Source: Moorella thermoacetica (lineage in GTDB: Bacteria > Bacillota > DSM-521 > Neomoorellales > Neomoorellaceae). From it: a DNA stretch of 64,000 nucleotides. A program made the translations under genes and the position numbers. Positions within the stretch are counted from its first letter, which is position 1, and each line of letters starts with the position of its first letter. Positions 17,585 to 25,675 of this stretch are shown one piece after another. The notes below the pieces were generated by a model. It saw only the letters and a list, made by a program, of their open reading frames with translations, was not told the origin of the DNA and searched no databases. Location: contig NZ_CP012369.1 of NCBI RefSeq assembly GCF_001267405.1, forward strand, positions 1,886,001 through 1,950,000, in the 5' to 3' direction.

Positions 17585-18217
17585 TTGTCTGTCTTTTTCT
17601 TACATGCCGTCGTATCAATCCTGGCCATCCTTAATCCCATTGGTAACCTGCCTATCTTCCTCTCCCTGGTCGAAGGGGAGGCAACGGCCGATCAAATCGC
17701 CACCGCCAGAAGGGCTACCCTGGCCGCCTTCGGCTTCCTAACACTCTTTGTCCTCCTGGGTAATAATATCCTCCTCTTCTTCGGCATCACCCTGGCTGCC
17801 TTCCGGGTTGCCGGCAGTATTATCCTGTTTAGCATCGGCTATAAAATTCTCCAGGGTCGTAACATTCACAGCCGCAGCCTGGCGCCGGATATCCATGAAG
17901 ACATCATGGCCCGGGACGATGTAGCCATTACTCCCCTGGCCACTCCTATCCTTGCCGGTCCTGGTTCCATCACCACCGTCATGCTCCTGGTCGGCTCCGA
18001 GTGGCGGCTCCGGACCATCCTCCTGACCGTTGCCGCTATAGCCGTCGTCACCCTGGGCACCTACTTAATCTTCCGTTATGCCACCCTTATTACCCGTCAC
18101 CTGGGACCCATGGAAATGAATATCATCAGCCGCGTCATGGGTCTCCTCCTGGCAGTGATCGCCGTCCAGATGGGCGCTTCCGGCCTGCTGGAACTCTTCC
18201 CGGGCCTGGGAAGGTGA
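17585..18217 (+). CDS. marC: MarC-family integral membrane protein
   Basis: A 210-residue protein with six hydrophobic segments. Family text: ILAILNPIGNLPIFLSLV in TM1, ITPLATPILAGPGSITTVM, and the C-terminal AVIAVQMGASGL. MarC proteins are poorly characterised transporters. I prefer TTG 17585 with GGGGGGA six bases before it (MSVFFLHAVVSI). The ATG at 17519 would add 22 polar residues encoded by a terminator hairpin. It converges on the GT4 gene with two bases between stops. Confidence 0.8.
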   Translation: MSVFFLHAVVSILAILNPIGNLPIFLSLVEGEATADQIATARRATLAAFGFLTLFVLLGNNILLFFGITLAAFRVAGSIILFSIGYKILQGRNIHSRSLAPDIHEDIMARDDVAITPLATPILAGPGSITTVMLLVGSEWRLRTILLTVAAIAVVTLGTYLIFRYATLITRHLGPMEMNIISRVMGLLLAVIAVQMGASGLLELFPGLGR

Positions 18218-18219
18218 AC

Positions 18220-19560
18220 CTACCCCTCGCTCCTGCCCCGGTGCTGGTTTACCAGAGTAGCCCGGTACCGGGCCAGGTCATAGCGCCCCCCCAGGGGCAG
18301 TGGTTGTTCTCTGTCCTGGTCCCCGGCTACGTAAGGGACGAAGCGCCACAGGCGGGCTATTACCGGGGTCCGTTCCGGCCAGGGGGTGCGACGATACTGG
18401 TTGTAAACCTCCTGGTAGACGTCAGCCGTGCGCCGGGCGATATTTTCCCAGTCGTAAACCTCTGCTACCAGGCGACGGCCGTTGGCGCTGAGTTTCGCAA
18501 CCAGAGCGTCATCCTGCAGGACCGCCAGGATGTTGTCGGCCAGGGAATTGGCGTTGCCCGGATAGGCGCGCATGCCGTCAACGCCGTGAGTGATTATCTC
18601 CGCCAGGCCGCCTGTTTCGCTGGCCACCACCGGCGTCCCGGCGGCCATGGCCTCCAGGGCGACGATACCGAAGGGCTCGTAAAGGCTGGGGAAGACAGCC
18701 ACCCTGGCGGCCCGGTAGAGCTGGTTGCGGGTCCGGTCGTCAATATAGCCGGCAAAACAGACCTTGTGGCCGATTCCCAGTTCCCGGGCCCGGTTCTGGA
18801 GCTGGCCTTCCATGGGTCCCCGGCCGGCAACCACCAGTTTGGCCTCCGGGCAAGAGGAGAGGATGCGAGGCATGGCCTCCAGGAGCACCTGGACTCCCTT
18901 TTCGATCACCAGGCGGCCGACAAAGAAGAGGATTTTCTCGTTAGGCGCGGCGTAACGCCGCCGGACCTCCGGGTCGACTGTCCCGGCCCGGAACTTTTTG
19001 CTATACACTCCGTTGGGTATAATGGTAATCTTGTCAGCCGGCAGCTGGAATAACCCCTGGACCTCCTGGCGCATATGCCGGCTGCAGACAATGACCCGCC
19101 AGGCTTCGTAGGTCAGCCACCATTCGACGCTGTTAATGTAGCGCTGCATGTCGTTGTGGAGGCCGCGGTTGCGGCCCGCCTCGGTGGCGTGGATGGTGGC
19201 GATGAGGGGTAAATGATAAGCGTGCTTCAAAGCCCGGCCGGTAAAGGCCACCAGCCAATCGTGGGCGTGGATAATCTGGAAGGGGCCGTACCGGCGCATG
19301 AGGATCATGGCCTCTTCCATAAAGCGGGCATTCAGTTGCAGCACCCAGACGAGAAAATCAGGGGGATGAACGGGGTAGGCTTCCACCCGGTGGACGGTCA
19401 ACCCGTTCTCCCGGCTCTCGAAAGCTTCTCCGGGTCGGCCAATAGTCAGGACGTGAACATCATGGCGGGCCGCCAGGGAGATAGCCAGATCCTCCACATG
19501 GCGGGCCAAGCCGCCGACACTCTGGGGCGGGTATTCCCAGGAAAGCATCAAGATCCGCAT
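18220..19560 (-). CDS. GT4-family glycosyltransferase (glycogen synthase/maltosyltransferase-like)
   Basis: A 446-residue GT-B enzyme. The N-terminal domain begins MRILMLSWEYPPQSVGGLAR and includes IIHAHDWLVAFTGRALKH. The C-terminal donor domain has FVGRLVIEKGVQVLLEAMP and the E-x7-E motif in PSLYEPFGIVALEAMAAGTP. Proteins of this type use NDP-glucose for alpha-glucan or envelope glycan synthesis. It lies next to galT and glgA, consistent with glycogen or sugar-nucleotide metabolism. The start has GAAGGTGG. The acceptor is unknown. Confidence 0.82.
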   Translation of the reverse strand: MRILMLSWEYPPQSVGGLARHVEDLAISLAARHDVHVLTIGRPGEAFESRENGLTVHRVEAYPVHPPDFLVWVLQLNARFMEEAMILMRRYGPFQIIHAHDWLVAFTGRALKHAYHLPLIATIHATEAGRNRGLHNDMQRYINSVEWWLTYEAWRVIVCSRHMRQEVQGLFQLPADKITIIPNGVYSKKFRAGTVDPEVRRRYAAPNEKILFFVGRLVIEKGVQVLLEAMPRILSSCPEAKLVVAGRGPMEGQLQNRARELGIGHKVCFAGYIDDRTRNQLYRAARVAVFPSLYEPFGIVALEAMAAGTPVVASETGGLAEIITHGVDGMRAYPGNANSLADNILAVLQDDALVAKLSANGRRLVAEVYDWENIARRTADVYQEVYNQYRRTPWPERTPVIARLWRFVPYVAGDQDREQPLPLGGRYDLARYRATLVNQHRGRSEG

Positions 19561-19729
19561 AACCTGCCACCTTCGTTTAGCATCTCTCTATTATTCTGGC
19601 AATGCCGGCCGGCTTTAATACTTCCAAACAAGCCTTCGGTCAAAGCCGCCAACCGGGGAACGCAGTGGCGCATAATTACTGCCCTATAGATAAAACATAG
19701 TAACAGGTTATTAATTTGGAGGTTCCAGC

Positions 19730-20746
19730 ATGCCCGAATTACGCCAGGACCCGGTGAGCCAGCGCTGGGTAATCATTGCCACCGAAAGGGCCAAAAGGCC
19801 TTCGGACTTCAAGCCTCCGCATCAAGAAAAGAATGGCAGCACCGGCTGTCCTTTCTGCCCCGGCCATGAAAGAGAAACCCCGCCGGAGGTGCTGGCCTTC
19901 CGGGTCGCCGGCACCGCCCCCGACACCCCCGGCTGGCGGGTACGGGTTGTCCCCAATAAATTTGCCGCCCTGGCCCCCGGCGACGATGTAACCATAGAAA
20001 ATAGGGGTTTATACCGGACCATGAGCGGCACCGGTGCCCACGAAGTCATAATCGAGGGTCCCGATCACAACACCTTTTTCCCCGATATGGCCCCGGATCA
20101 TGCCGTCCAGGTCTTTAAGGCCTGGCGCCAGCGTTATCTGCAATTGAGCCGGGATAAGAAACTACAATATATCCAGCTCTTTAAAAACCATGGCCGCACG
20201 GCCGGAGCCTCCCTGGAACACCCCCACAGCCAGTTAATCGCCACTCCCCTGGTACCAGTTACCGTCAGCCAGGAAATGGATAGATTTAAGTCCTACTGGC
20301 AGGAACAAGAGAGCTGCCTCCTCTGCGATGTCGTAGAGGCCGAACTGGAAGCCGGGGCCAGGGTCACCGGCTTCAATAGTGAGTTCCTGGCCTTTTGTCC
20401 CTTTGCCTCCCGGTTTCCCATGGAGACCTGGATCGTACCCCGCAGGCACCAGACAGGCTTCGGCGACTGCGACGACGTGCAGCTTAAGCAACTGGGCGCC
20501 ATCGTACAGGAAACCCTGGGCCGGCTGAAAAAGGCGGCTGGTGACCCGCCCTTTAACCTGGTCCTCCATACGGCCCCCCTACATCAGGACGACGTTATCT
20601 ATCACTGGCATTTGGAACTATTGCCCCGGCTGGCCATCGTCGCCGGGTTTGAGTGGGGAACAGGTATCTATATCAACCCCACCCCGCCGGAAATTGCGGC
20701 CCAGTCTCTCAATGAAATTAAACTGGATCAGGAGGCACTGGCTTAA
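19730..20746 (+). CDS. galT: Galactose-1-phosphate uridylyltransferase
   Basis: A 338-residue GalT of the histidine triad superfamily, exchanging UMP between UDP-glucose and galactose-1-phosphate or a related sugar phosphate. The catalytic HPH is in LEHPHSQLIATPLVP. The N-terminal zinc pair is CPFCPGHE and the late motif is YHWHLELLPRL. GGAGG lies before the start. It precedes glgA by about 100 bases and may share its transcript, suggesting a role in feeding sugar phosphates to glycogen. Confidence 0.92.
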   Translation: MPELRQDPVSQRWVIIATERAKRPSDFKPPHQEKNGSTGCPFCPGHERETPPEVLAFRVAGTAPDTPGWRVRVVPNKFAALAPGDDVTIENRGLYRTMSGTGAHEVIIEGPDHNTFFPDMAPDHAVQVFKAWRQRYLQLSRDKKLQYIQLFKNHGRTAGASLEHPHSQLIATPLVPVTVSQEMDRFKSYWQEQESCLLCDVVEAELEAGARVTGFNSEFLAFCPFASRFPMETWIVPRRHQTGFGDCDDVQLKQLGAIVQETLGRLKKAAGDPPFNLVLHTAPLHQDDVIYHWHLELLPRLAIVAGFEWGTGIYINPTPPEIAAQSLNEIKLDQEALA

Positions 20747-20850
20747 GCTAACCGTAGGGAGCAGCCGTGAACGGGCGAACTGGTAAAATTGCGCAAGGCA
20801 GAAAATTTCCCGCCTCCCACTTCCCGGCATCCCAGATAGGAGGAAGCGCG

Positions 20851-22314
20851 ATGAACAAACCCTTGAAGATCTTGCTGGTTTCTCCCGAGGTTGCACCCCT
20901 GGCCAAAACCGGCGGCCTGGCTGATGTGGCCGGTAGCCTGCCCAAAGCCCTGGCGGCCAAGGGCCACGAGGTCAGGGTAGCCATGCCCCGTTACCGCCAG
21001 GTCAAGGAGGTTAACTACCTCACCGATCTGCCGGTAGAGATGGACGGCAGCCTGGAGACAGCCGTCATTCGCCAGGGGAAACTGCCCGGGGAAGCCGGGA
21101 TCCCGGTATACCTGATCGACAACTACAAGTTTTTCTACCGTGATGGCATGTATGGTTACGGCGATGACGCCGCACGGTTCAATTTCTTCTGCAAAGCCGT
21201 GCTGTCCATGCTGCCCTGGCTGGAGTTTCAGCCGGATATCATCCATTGTAACGACTGGCAGACCGGTCCCATACCCCTGTTCCTCAAGGTAAAGCACGAG
21301 GACAACCCTTTTTACCGGGAGACGGCAACCATCTATACCATCCATAACCTGCAGTACCAGGGTACCTTTCCCCGCAACATCCTCAAGACCATGGCCCTCA
21401 GCGAGGAATTCTTTGTCCCGGAACGCCTGGAGTTTTACGGGCAGGTCAGCTATATGAAGGCCGGGATCCTGTACGCCGACCTGGTGAACACCGTCAGCAA
21501 GAAATACGCCCTGGAAATCCAGACGCCGGAGTACGGGGAGCGCCTGGACGGCCTGCTCCGTAAAAGGGCAGCCGACCTGAGGGGCATCCTGAACGGCATC
21601 GACTATGAGGAGTTCGACCCGGCCACCGACCGGCGCCTGGCAGTCAATTACGACGCCGATCACCTGGAGAAGAAAGGGGAAAACAAGGCGGCCCTGCAGC
21701 GGGAGATGGAACTGCCCGTCAGGGACGTCCCCGTCCTGGGCCTGATCTCCCGCCTGGTGAGCCAGAAGGGTCTCGACCTCCTGGCCGCTATCCTGGACCC
21801 ATTGATGCAACAGGACCTGCAGTTCGTCCTCCTGGGCAGCGGCGAGGACTACTACCAGCAGCTTTTCTCCCGATATAAGGTAAAATATCGCGATAAAATG
21901 GCCGTGAAAATCGGCTTTGACCCGGTCCTGGCCCAGCATATCTACGCCGGGTGCGATATCTTCCTGATGCCATCCCGGTTCGAGCCCTGCGGCCTGGGGC
22001 AGATGATCAGCCTGCGCTATGGTGCCGTCCCGGTGGTCAGGGCAACTGGCGGCCTGGAGGATACCATCAAAGACTTGCACCAGTATCCGGGAGTGGGTAA
22101 CGGCTTTACCTTCCGTGATTACCAGCCCCAGGCCCTCCTGGATACCATCAACCGCGCCCTGCACGTCTACCGCCACGAACCCGGAGAATGGCGTAAACTG
22201 ATGCGGCGGGGCATGGCCGCCGATTTCTCCTGGAGCGCTTCGGCCGGTCACTACGAGGAAATGTACCGCGAGGCCCTGGAGAAGAGGCGGGCCGCCATGT
22301 TTAAGGTAGGGTAA
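20851..22314 (+). CDS. glgA: Glycogen synthase (ADP-glucose, GT5)
   Basis: A 487-residue glycogen synthase. The ADP-glucose-binding KTGGLADV motif appears as APLAKTGGLADVAGSLPKAL near residue 15. Other marks are HCNDWQTGPIPLFLK, HNLQYQGTFP and the late SRFEPCGLGQMISLRYG. ATG 20851 has AGGAGG; the longer frame from 20767 would add 28 unrelated residues. A starch-binding module is encoded convergently just after. Confidence 0.95.
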   Translation: MNKPLKILLVSPEVAPLAKTGGLADVAGSLPKALAAKGHEVRVAMPRYRQVKEVNYLTDLPVEMDGSLETAVIRQGKLPGEAGIPVYLIDNYKFFYRDGMYGYGDDAARFNFFCKAVLSMLPWLEFQPDIIHCNDWQTGPIPLFLKVKHEDNPFYRETATIYTIHNLQYQGTFPRNILKTMALSEEFFVPERLEFYGQVSYMKAGILYADLVNTVSKKYALEIQTPEYGERLDGLLRKRAADLRGILNGIDYEEFDPATDRRLAVNYDADHLEKKGENKAALQREMELPVRDVPVLGLISRLVSQKGLDLLAAILDPLMQQDLQFVLLGSGEDYYQQLFSRYKVKYRDKMAVKIGFDPVLAQHIYAGCDIFLMPSRFEPCGLGQMISLRYGAVPVVRATGGLEDTIKDLHQYPGVGNGFTFRDYQPQALLDTINRALHVYRHEPGEWRKLMRRGMAADFSWSASAGHYEEMYREALEKRRAAMFKVG

Positions 22315-22356
22315 AATCCAAAAACCCCGGGATATCAGGACCCCGGGAAAGCTAAT

Positions 22357-22391
22357 AATTAACCCCTTGCACTTCCGGCAAGGGGTTAATT
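22357..22391. terminator. Bidirectional hairpin between glgA and the CBM gene
   Basis: A perfect 14-bp stem (AATTAACCCCTTGC with its complement) and a 7-base loop lie between the two convergent stops. T-richness on both sides is modest. A second GC hairpin (CCCGGG twice) lies at 22325-22347. Confidence 0.6.
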
Positions 22392-22392
22392 G

Positions 22393-22782
22393 CTAACGTC
22401 GGCCAGGGCGCTCGCCGTTATGGATTTCAAAGCTCCAGTTGAGACCGTTGTTGTTATCCCAGTTATCGGCGCTGTCTTTAAAGCAGATATTCAGGCGACT
22501 GGTATCTTCCACCCGGATGTTTTTCACCCAGCCGTAGCCGGTGCGCTCCATGCGGTAATCGCAGACATTCTGCCAGTTATTGGCGTCGCCGTAACCGGTA
22601 TGCATCCATACCTGGTCGGCGCCGCAGGCATCCAGGAGGCCGTGGTAGAGGATTGTAACTTCATCGCCCGCAGTGATGGGTACGGGGTCGACCACCACCC
22701 CGCCGGGGTATTCGGCAGCCCGCATCTGCTGCAATCTGGTGCCCTCGTCGCTAACAAAGCGGCTGCGGTTTTTATCGCCCAA
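22393..22782 (-). CDS. Free-standing starch/glycogen-binding module protein (CBM25-like)
   Basis: A 129-residue soluble protein without a signal peptide. Residues about 35-125 read as a CBM25-type beta-sandwich: AGDEVTILYHGLLDACGADQ, WMHTGYGDANNWQNV, NICFKDSADNWDNNNGLNWS. These modules bind alpha-1,4-glucans. The start is TTG 22782, eight bases after GGGAGG. Next to glgA it is plausibly an intracellular glycogen-binding factor. It could also accompany an enzyme encoded elsewhere. Confidence 0.75.
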   Translation of the reverse strand: MGDKNRSRFVSDEGTRLQQMRAAEYPGGVVVDPVPITAGDEVTILYHGLLDACGADQVWMHTGYGDANNWQNVCDYRMERTGYGWVKNIRVEDTSRLNICFKDSADNWDNNNGLNWSFEIHNGERPGRR

Positions 22783-22840
22783 GGTGATTACCTCCCAGGG
22801 AAAATTTCTATAGTTTATCTTTCCCTGGAGCCGGGCCGGG

Positions 22841-23992
22841 CTATACGGCGGTCACGGCCGCCTTTTTCCGGGCTTCCTGGTAATCCTCATAGATGTGGGC
22901 CAGTTCCTTATCAAAGAGGGGGCGCTTGAGTTCCACCGCCAGGGCACGCACCCTGGCGAGGATAGCTGCGGCGTCTGCTTCTTCCAGGTGCACGCCGTAC
23001 TCGGCAAACTTGGCCTTAATGGCCGCCGTGCCCGAGTGCTTGCCGATGACAATCTGCCGTTCCAGGCCGACCTCTTCCGGCGTCATTACTTCGTAGGTGC
23101 GCGGGTCCTTCAGGGCGCCGTCGGCATGAATACCGGACTCGTGGGCAAACATATTGCTGCCCACAACGGCTTTCCAGGCCGGTAGTTGCCGGCGTGCCAC
23201 CAGGGAAACGTACTCGGCCAGCTCGCGGAACTGCTCGGTTTTAAACTTTAAGTCAATATTTTCCAGATATTTTAAGGCCATGACCACTTCCTCCAGGGCG
23301 GCGTTGCCGGCCCGTTCGCCCAGGCCCACCACCGTCACCCCGGCGTACTTGGCCCCGGCGCGGATGCCGGCCAGGGTATTGGCCGTTGCCATGCCAAAGT
23401 CGTTGTGCATGTGCATCTCTACATCCAGGCCCACTTCTTCGATCAACCATTTTATTTTTTCATAAGTGCCGAAGGGATCCATTATGCCCACCGTATCGCA
23501 GAAGCGCAGGCGGTCGGCGCCGGCCTCCCGGGCAGCCCGAGCAAACTGTAATAGGTAATCGGGATCGGTGCGGCTGGCGTCCTCGGCATTGACGGAGACG
23601 TAGAGGTTGTGCTTCTTGGCGAACTCGCAGGCCCGGGACATGGACTCAATGACCTTTTCCCTGGTGCTGCGCAGTTTGTGTTCGATATGGATATCAGAAG
23701 TAGAAATGGAGATGGCTACGGCATCGCAGCCACAATCGATGGAATGCCGGACATCGTCAATGACAGCCCGGTTCCAGCCCATGATACTCGCCCGCAAACC
23801 GGCATCGACAATCTCCTTGATGACCTTTTTCTCATCACCGCCCATGACCGGTACGCCGGCTTCAATTTGATCGACACCGATAGCGTCCAGCATCTTGGCA
23901 ATGCGCAGTTTTTCACTGTTGGCAAAGACCACCCCGGCTGTTTGTTCGCCGTCCCGGAGGGTGGTATCGACGATTTTAATCTGTCCGCCCAT
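22841..23992 (-). CDS. Homocitrate synthase family enzyme (possible Re-citrate synthase)
   Basis: A 383-residue DRE-TIM aldol enzyme condensing acetyl-CoA with a 2-oxoacid. The motif VDTTLRDGEQTAGVVF, the metal-binding MHMHNDFGMATANTLAG and the loop NMFAHESGIHADG are those of NifV-type homocitrate synthases. No nif or lysine genes are near. In Clostridium kluyveri a NifV-like protein is the Re-citrate synthase, and anaerobes without gltA use it to make glutamate from acetyl-CoA; that is a reasonable alternative here. The start is ATG with GGGGTG. A sigma-H-type promoter lies 45 bases before it. Confidence 0.8.
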   Translation of the reverse strand: MGGQIKIVDTTLRDGEQTAGVVFANSEKLRIAKMLDAIGVDQIEAGVPVMGGDEKKVIKEIVDAGLRASIMGWNRAVIDDVRHSIDCGCDAVAISISTSDIHIEHKLRSTREKVIESMSRACEFAKKHNLYVSVNAEDASRTDPDYLLQFARAAREAGADRLRFCDTVGIMDPFGTYEKIKWLIEEVGLDVEMHMHNDFGMATANTLAGIRAGAKYAGVTVVGLGERAGNAALEEVVMALKYLENIDLKFKTEQFRELAEYVSLVARRQLPAWKAVVGSNMFAHESGIHADGALKDPRTYEVMTPEEVGLERQIVIGKHSGTAAIKAKFAEYGVHLEEADAAAILARVRALAVELKRPLFDKELAHIYEDYQEARKKAAVTAV

Positions 23993-24037
23993 TTTTTCAC
24001 CCCTTTTTTGAAGGCTTTACGCCGGCATATTCTAGAT

Positions 24038-24066
24038 GTATTCCGCAAAAAAATAACGTTTCCTGC
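24038..24066 (-). promoter_or_regulatory. Sigma-H-type promoter (site 1) before the citrate/homocitrate synthase gene
   Basis: The minus strand reads GCAGGAAAC, 11 bases, GCGGAATAC. AGGA and GAAT are intact; the last base of each half departs from consensus. Confidence 0.55.
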
Positions 24067-24093
24067 CCGATATTAGCGAGAATCCAGTATACT

Positions 24094-24915
24094 TCACCGT
24101 CTCTTGAGCCAGTCAGCGGCGGCGTATTTCGCCCGCAGTTCCTTAAGGCGCCCTTTTTCTCCCTCCGTCAGCCCGCCCGGGACAAATTCCACGGCGTAGA
24201 GCCTGGTGAAGGCCCGGACAATATTCTCCTTTATTACCCCGGCCTCGACCCTGCGGCCCAGAACTTCTTCCAGGCCGCAGGCCTGGTGATAAAACTTCGC
24301 TAGGAGACGCTGGCGTACGGCCTCCGAGGGCATCTTCAGGACGGCGAAGAGATCGTCGCCATTCAGGGTGAGAACTATCGAACCGTGCTGGAGGACCACG
24401 CCGCCTTTACGGGTCTGGGCGCTACCCACCAGCTTGCGGCCGCCGCAGGTTATCTCGTACCAGGAGGGGGCGTCAAAACAGGCGGCTGTGGTATGCTCCT
24501 CGCGACCACCCTTACGGCCCGAGGCGATCTCCACCGGCGCCCCCAGCTCTCTAAGCCCTGCGGCCAGAGCCTTTGCCAGGCGCAGGTAAGAGGGGCGGAT
24601 GCCACCGATCATCAGTGGATGATCCTCCCTGGCTACCACGCTGTAGGTTACTTCATCGTCGTGGAGAACGGCCCGGCCGCCCGTCAGGCGCCGGACCAGC
24701 CCCAGGCCCCGCTCCTTGACGGCCTCCAGATCGATTTCTTTCTCTAGCTGCTGGAAATAACCCAGGGAGATAGTGGGCGGCGACCAGGCGTAAAAACGTA
24801 AAGTAGGCGGCGTTTTTCCCTCCCGGTGCTCCAGGAGGATGGCCTCGTCTATGGCCATATTGGTGTAAGGATCGGATACGCCGGTATCGAGCAGGCGCCA
24901 GGTTTCAGCTGGCAT
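24094..24915 (-). CDS. lipM: Octanoyl-transferase LipM (lipoate-protein ligase A fold)
   Basis: A 273-residue member of the biotin/lipoate ligase fold. The substrate-binding text is GLVRRLTGGRAVLHDDEVTY. The text AACFDAPSWYEI places a cysteine at residue 146; LipM in Bacillus uses Cys150 in the same motif to carry octanoyl from acyl carrier protein to GcvH. That favours LipM over an ATP-dependent ligase. ATG 24915 has GGAGG. The gcv operon, including the lipoylated protein GcvH, lies immediately upstream on the same strand, so GcvH is the obvious acceptor. Confidence 0.85.
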   Translation of the reverse strand: MPAETWRLLDTGVSDPYTNMAIDEAILLEHREGKTPPTLRFYAWSPPTISLGYFQQLEKEIDLEAVKERGLGLVRRLTGGRAVLHDDEVTYSVVAREDHPLMIGGIRPSYLRLAKALAAGLRELGAPVEIASGRKGGREEHTTAACFDAPSWYEITCGGRKLVGSAQTRKGGVVLQHGSIVLTLNGDDLFAVLKMPSEAVRQRLLAKFYHQACGLEEVLGRRVEAGVIKENIVRAFTRLYAVEFVPGGLTEGEKGRLKELRAKYAAADWLKRR

Positions 24916-24952
24916 AAATATACCTCCATGGACCTGAACGGACTGCATGACA

Positions 24953-25210
24953 TTAATACTTTTTAAGGATATCATGATATCCGCAGGCTAATAAAACCAA
25001 AGTATCACCGTTCCGCTCAAAAATCACCCTGATGCTGATGCTGGCATAGGCCTCCCAAAAGGGTGTTCCTTTAATACGATGTACCTTCAGAGAAGGATGG
25101 CTCGGGTTTTGAGCCAGAAAAAGTATAGTTTTCAACACGTGCTTTTGAGCTTCCTTGCTTAACTCTTGAAACTGTTCCAAGAAACTATCAGTTCTTATTA
25201 TCTGTGGCAT
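24953..25210 (-). CDS. RelE/ParE-family toxin
   Basis: An 85-residue protein of the RelE/ParE fold: FLEQFQELSKEAQKHVLKTI, then VHRIKGTPFWEAYASISIRV and IFERNGDTLVLLACGYHD. The C-terminal ...GYHDILKKY fits the HigB/RelE group that cleaves ribosome-bound mRNA. It overlaps the antitoxin by 23 bases. The start has AGGAG. Confidence 0.8.
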   Translation of the reverse strand: MPQIIRTDSFLEQFQELSKEAQKHVLKTILFLAQNPSHPSLKVHRIKGTPFWEAYASISIRVIFERNGDTLVLLACGYHDILKKY

Positions 25211-25496
25211 TCTCCAGTTCTCCTAGCAATTCCTCAACATCGCTGTAAGTCTTAACCCGCCCCTCTGCCAGATCCCGCAAGCTATTCTTCATCCTCTCCT
25301 GCCATTCCCCGCTCCAGAAATACTCCTGTTCCCTAGGGTGCCAGTCAACCGGGACAAGGCGAAGGCTGTTGCTATTTTCCTCCAACTCTAAACGTACATA
25401 ATCCCCCTCTTTAAGGCCCAGTTTCTTCGCCAGTTGGCCTATACTGATAAGCATCCTCTTCTGTATCTGCTGAATTACCGCATATTCCTGTTTCAC
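25188..25496 (-). CDS. AbrB/MazE-type antitoxin
   Basis: A 102-residue protein with an N-terminal swapped-hairpin DNA-binding domain (ISIGQLAKKLGLKEGDYVRL) and a C-terminal acidic toxin-binding tail with a Trp-rich section. GTG 25496 follows AAGGAG. It precedes the toxin, the usual order for a type II pair. AbrB-type antitoxins are more often paired with MazF, so the RelE partner makes this a mixed pair. Confidence 0.75.
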   Translation of the reverse strand: MKQEYAVIQQIQKRMLISIGQLAKKLGLKEGDYVRLELEENSNSLRLVPVDWHPREQEYFWSGEWQERMKNSLRDLAEGRVKTYSDVEELLGELENATDNKN

Positions 25497-25528
25497 GTTT
25501 ATCGCACTCCTTATTGATTCCGTTCTTC

Positions 25529-25542
25529 TGTATTATAACACA
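25529..25542 (-). promoter_or_regulatory. Promoter and likely autoregulatory operator of the toxin-antitoxin pair
   Basis: The minus strand reads TGTGTTATAATACA. TATAAT is the -10 and lies within the dyad TGT-N-TTATAA-N-ACA, a natural binding site for the antitoxin. No good -35 is visible. Confidence 0.5.
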
Positions 25543-25615
25543 GATTGAAAAAAAAGAATACCTACTTAACAAAGATAACCGAGGGTGTGCCGTACAGGTT
25601 CGCCAAAACGCTGAT

Positions 25616-25643
25616 AAAAAAGCCGGCAGGCTTTAAGCCTGCC
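25616..25643 (-). terminator. Terminator of the gcv operon
   Basis: The minus strand has GGCAGGC-TTA-AAGCCTGCC, then GGCTTTTTT, 33 bases after the gcvPB stop. It separates the gcv operon from the toxin-antitoxin/lipM unit. Confidence 0.8.
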
Positions 25644-25675
25644 AATAGTAAAAGTAATCGTCTTCCTGTCTTTTA

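Noticed and set aside
22841-23992. 2-isopropylmalate synthase
   Set aside because: Too short for LeuA, lacks its C-terminal regulatory domain, and the motifs are those of NifV/homocitrate synthases.
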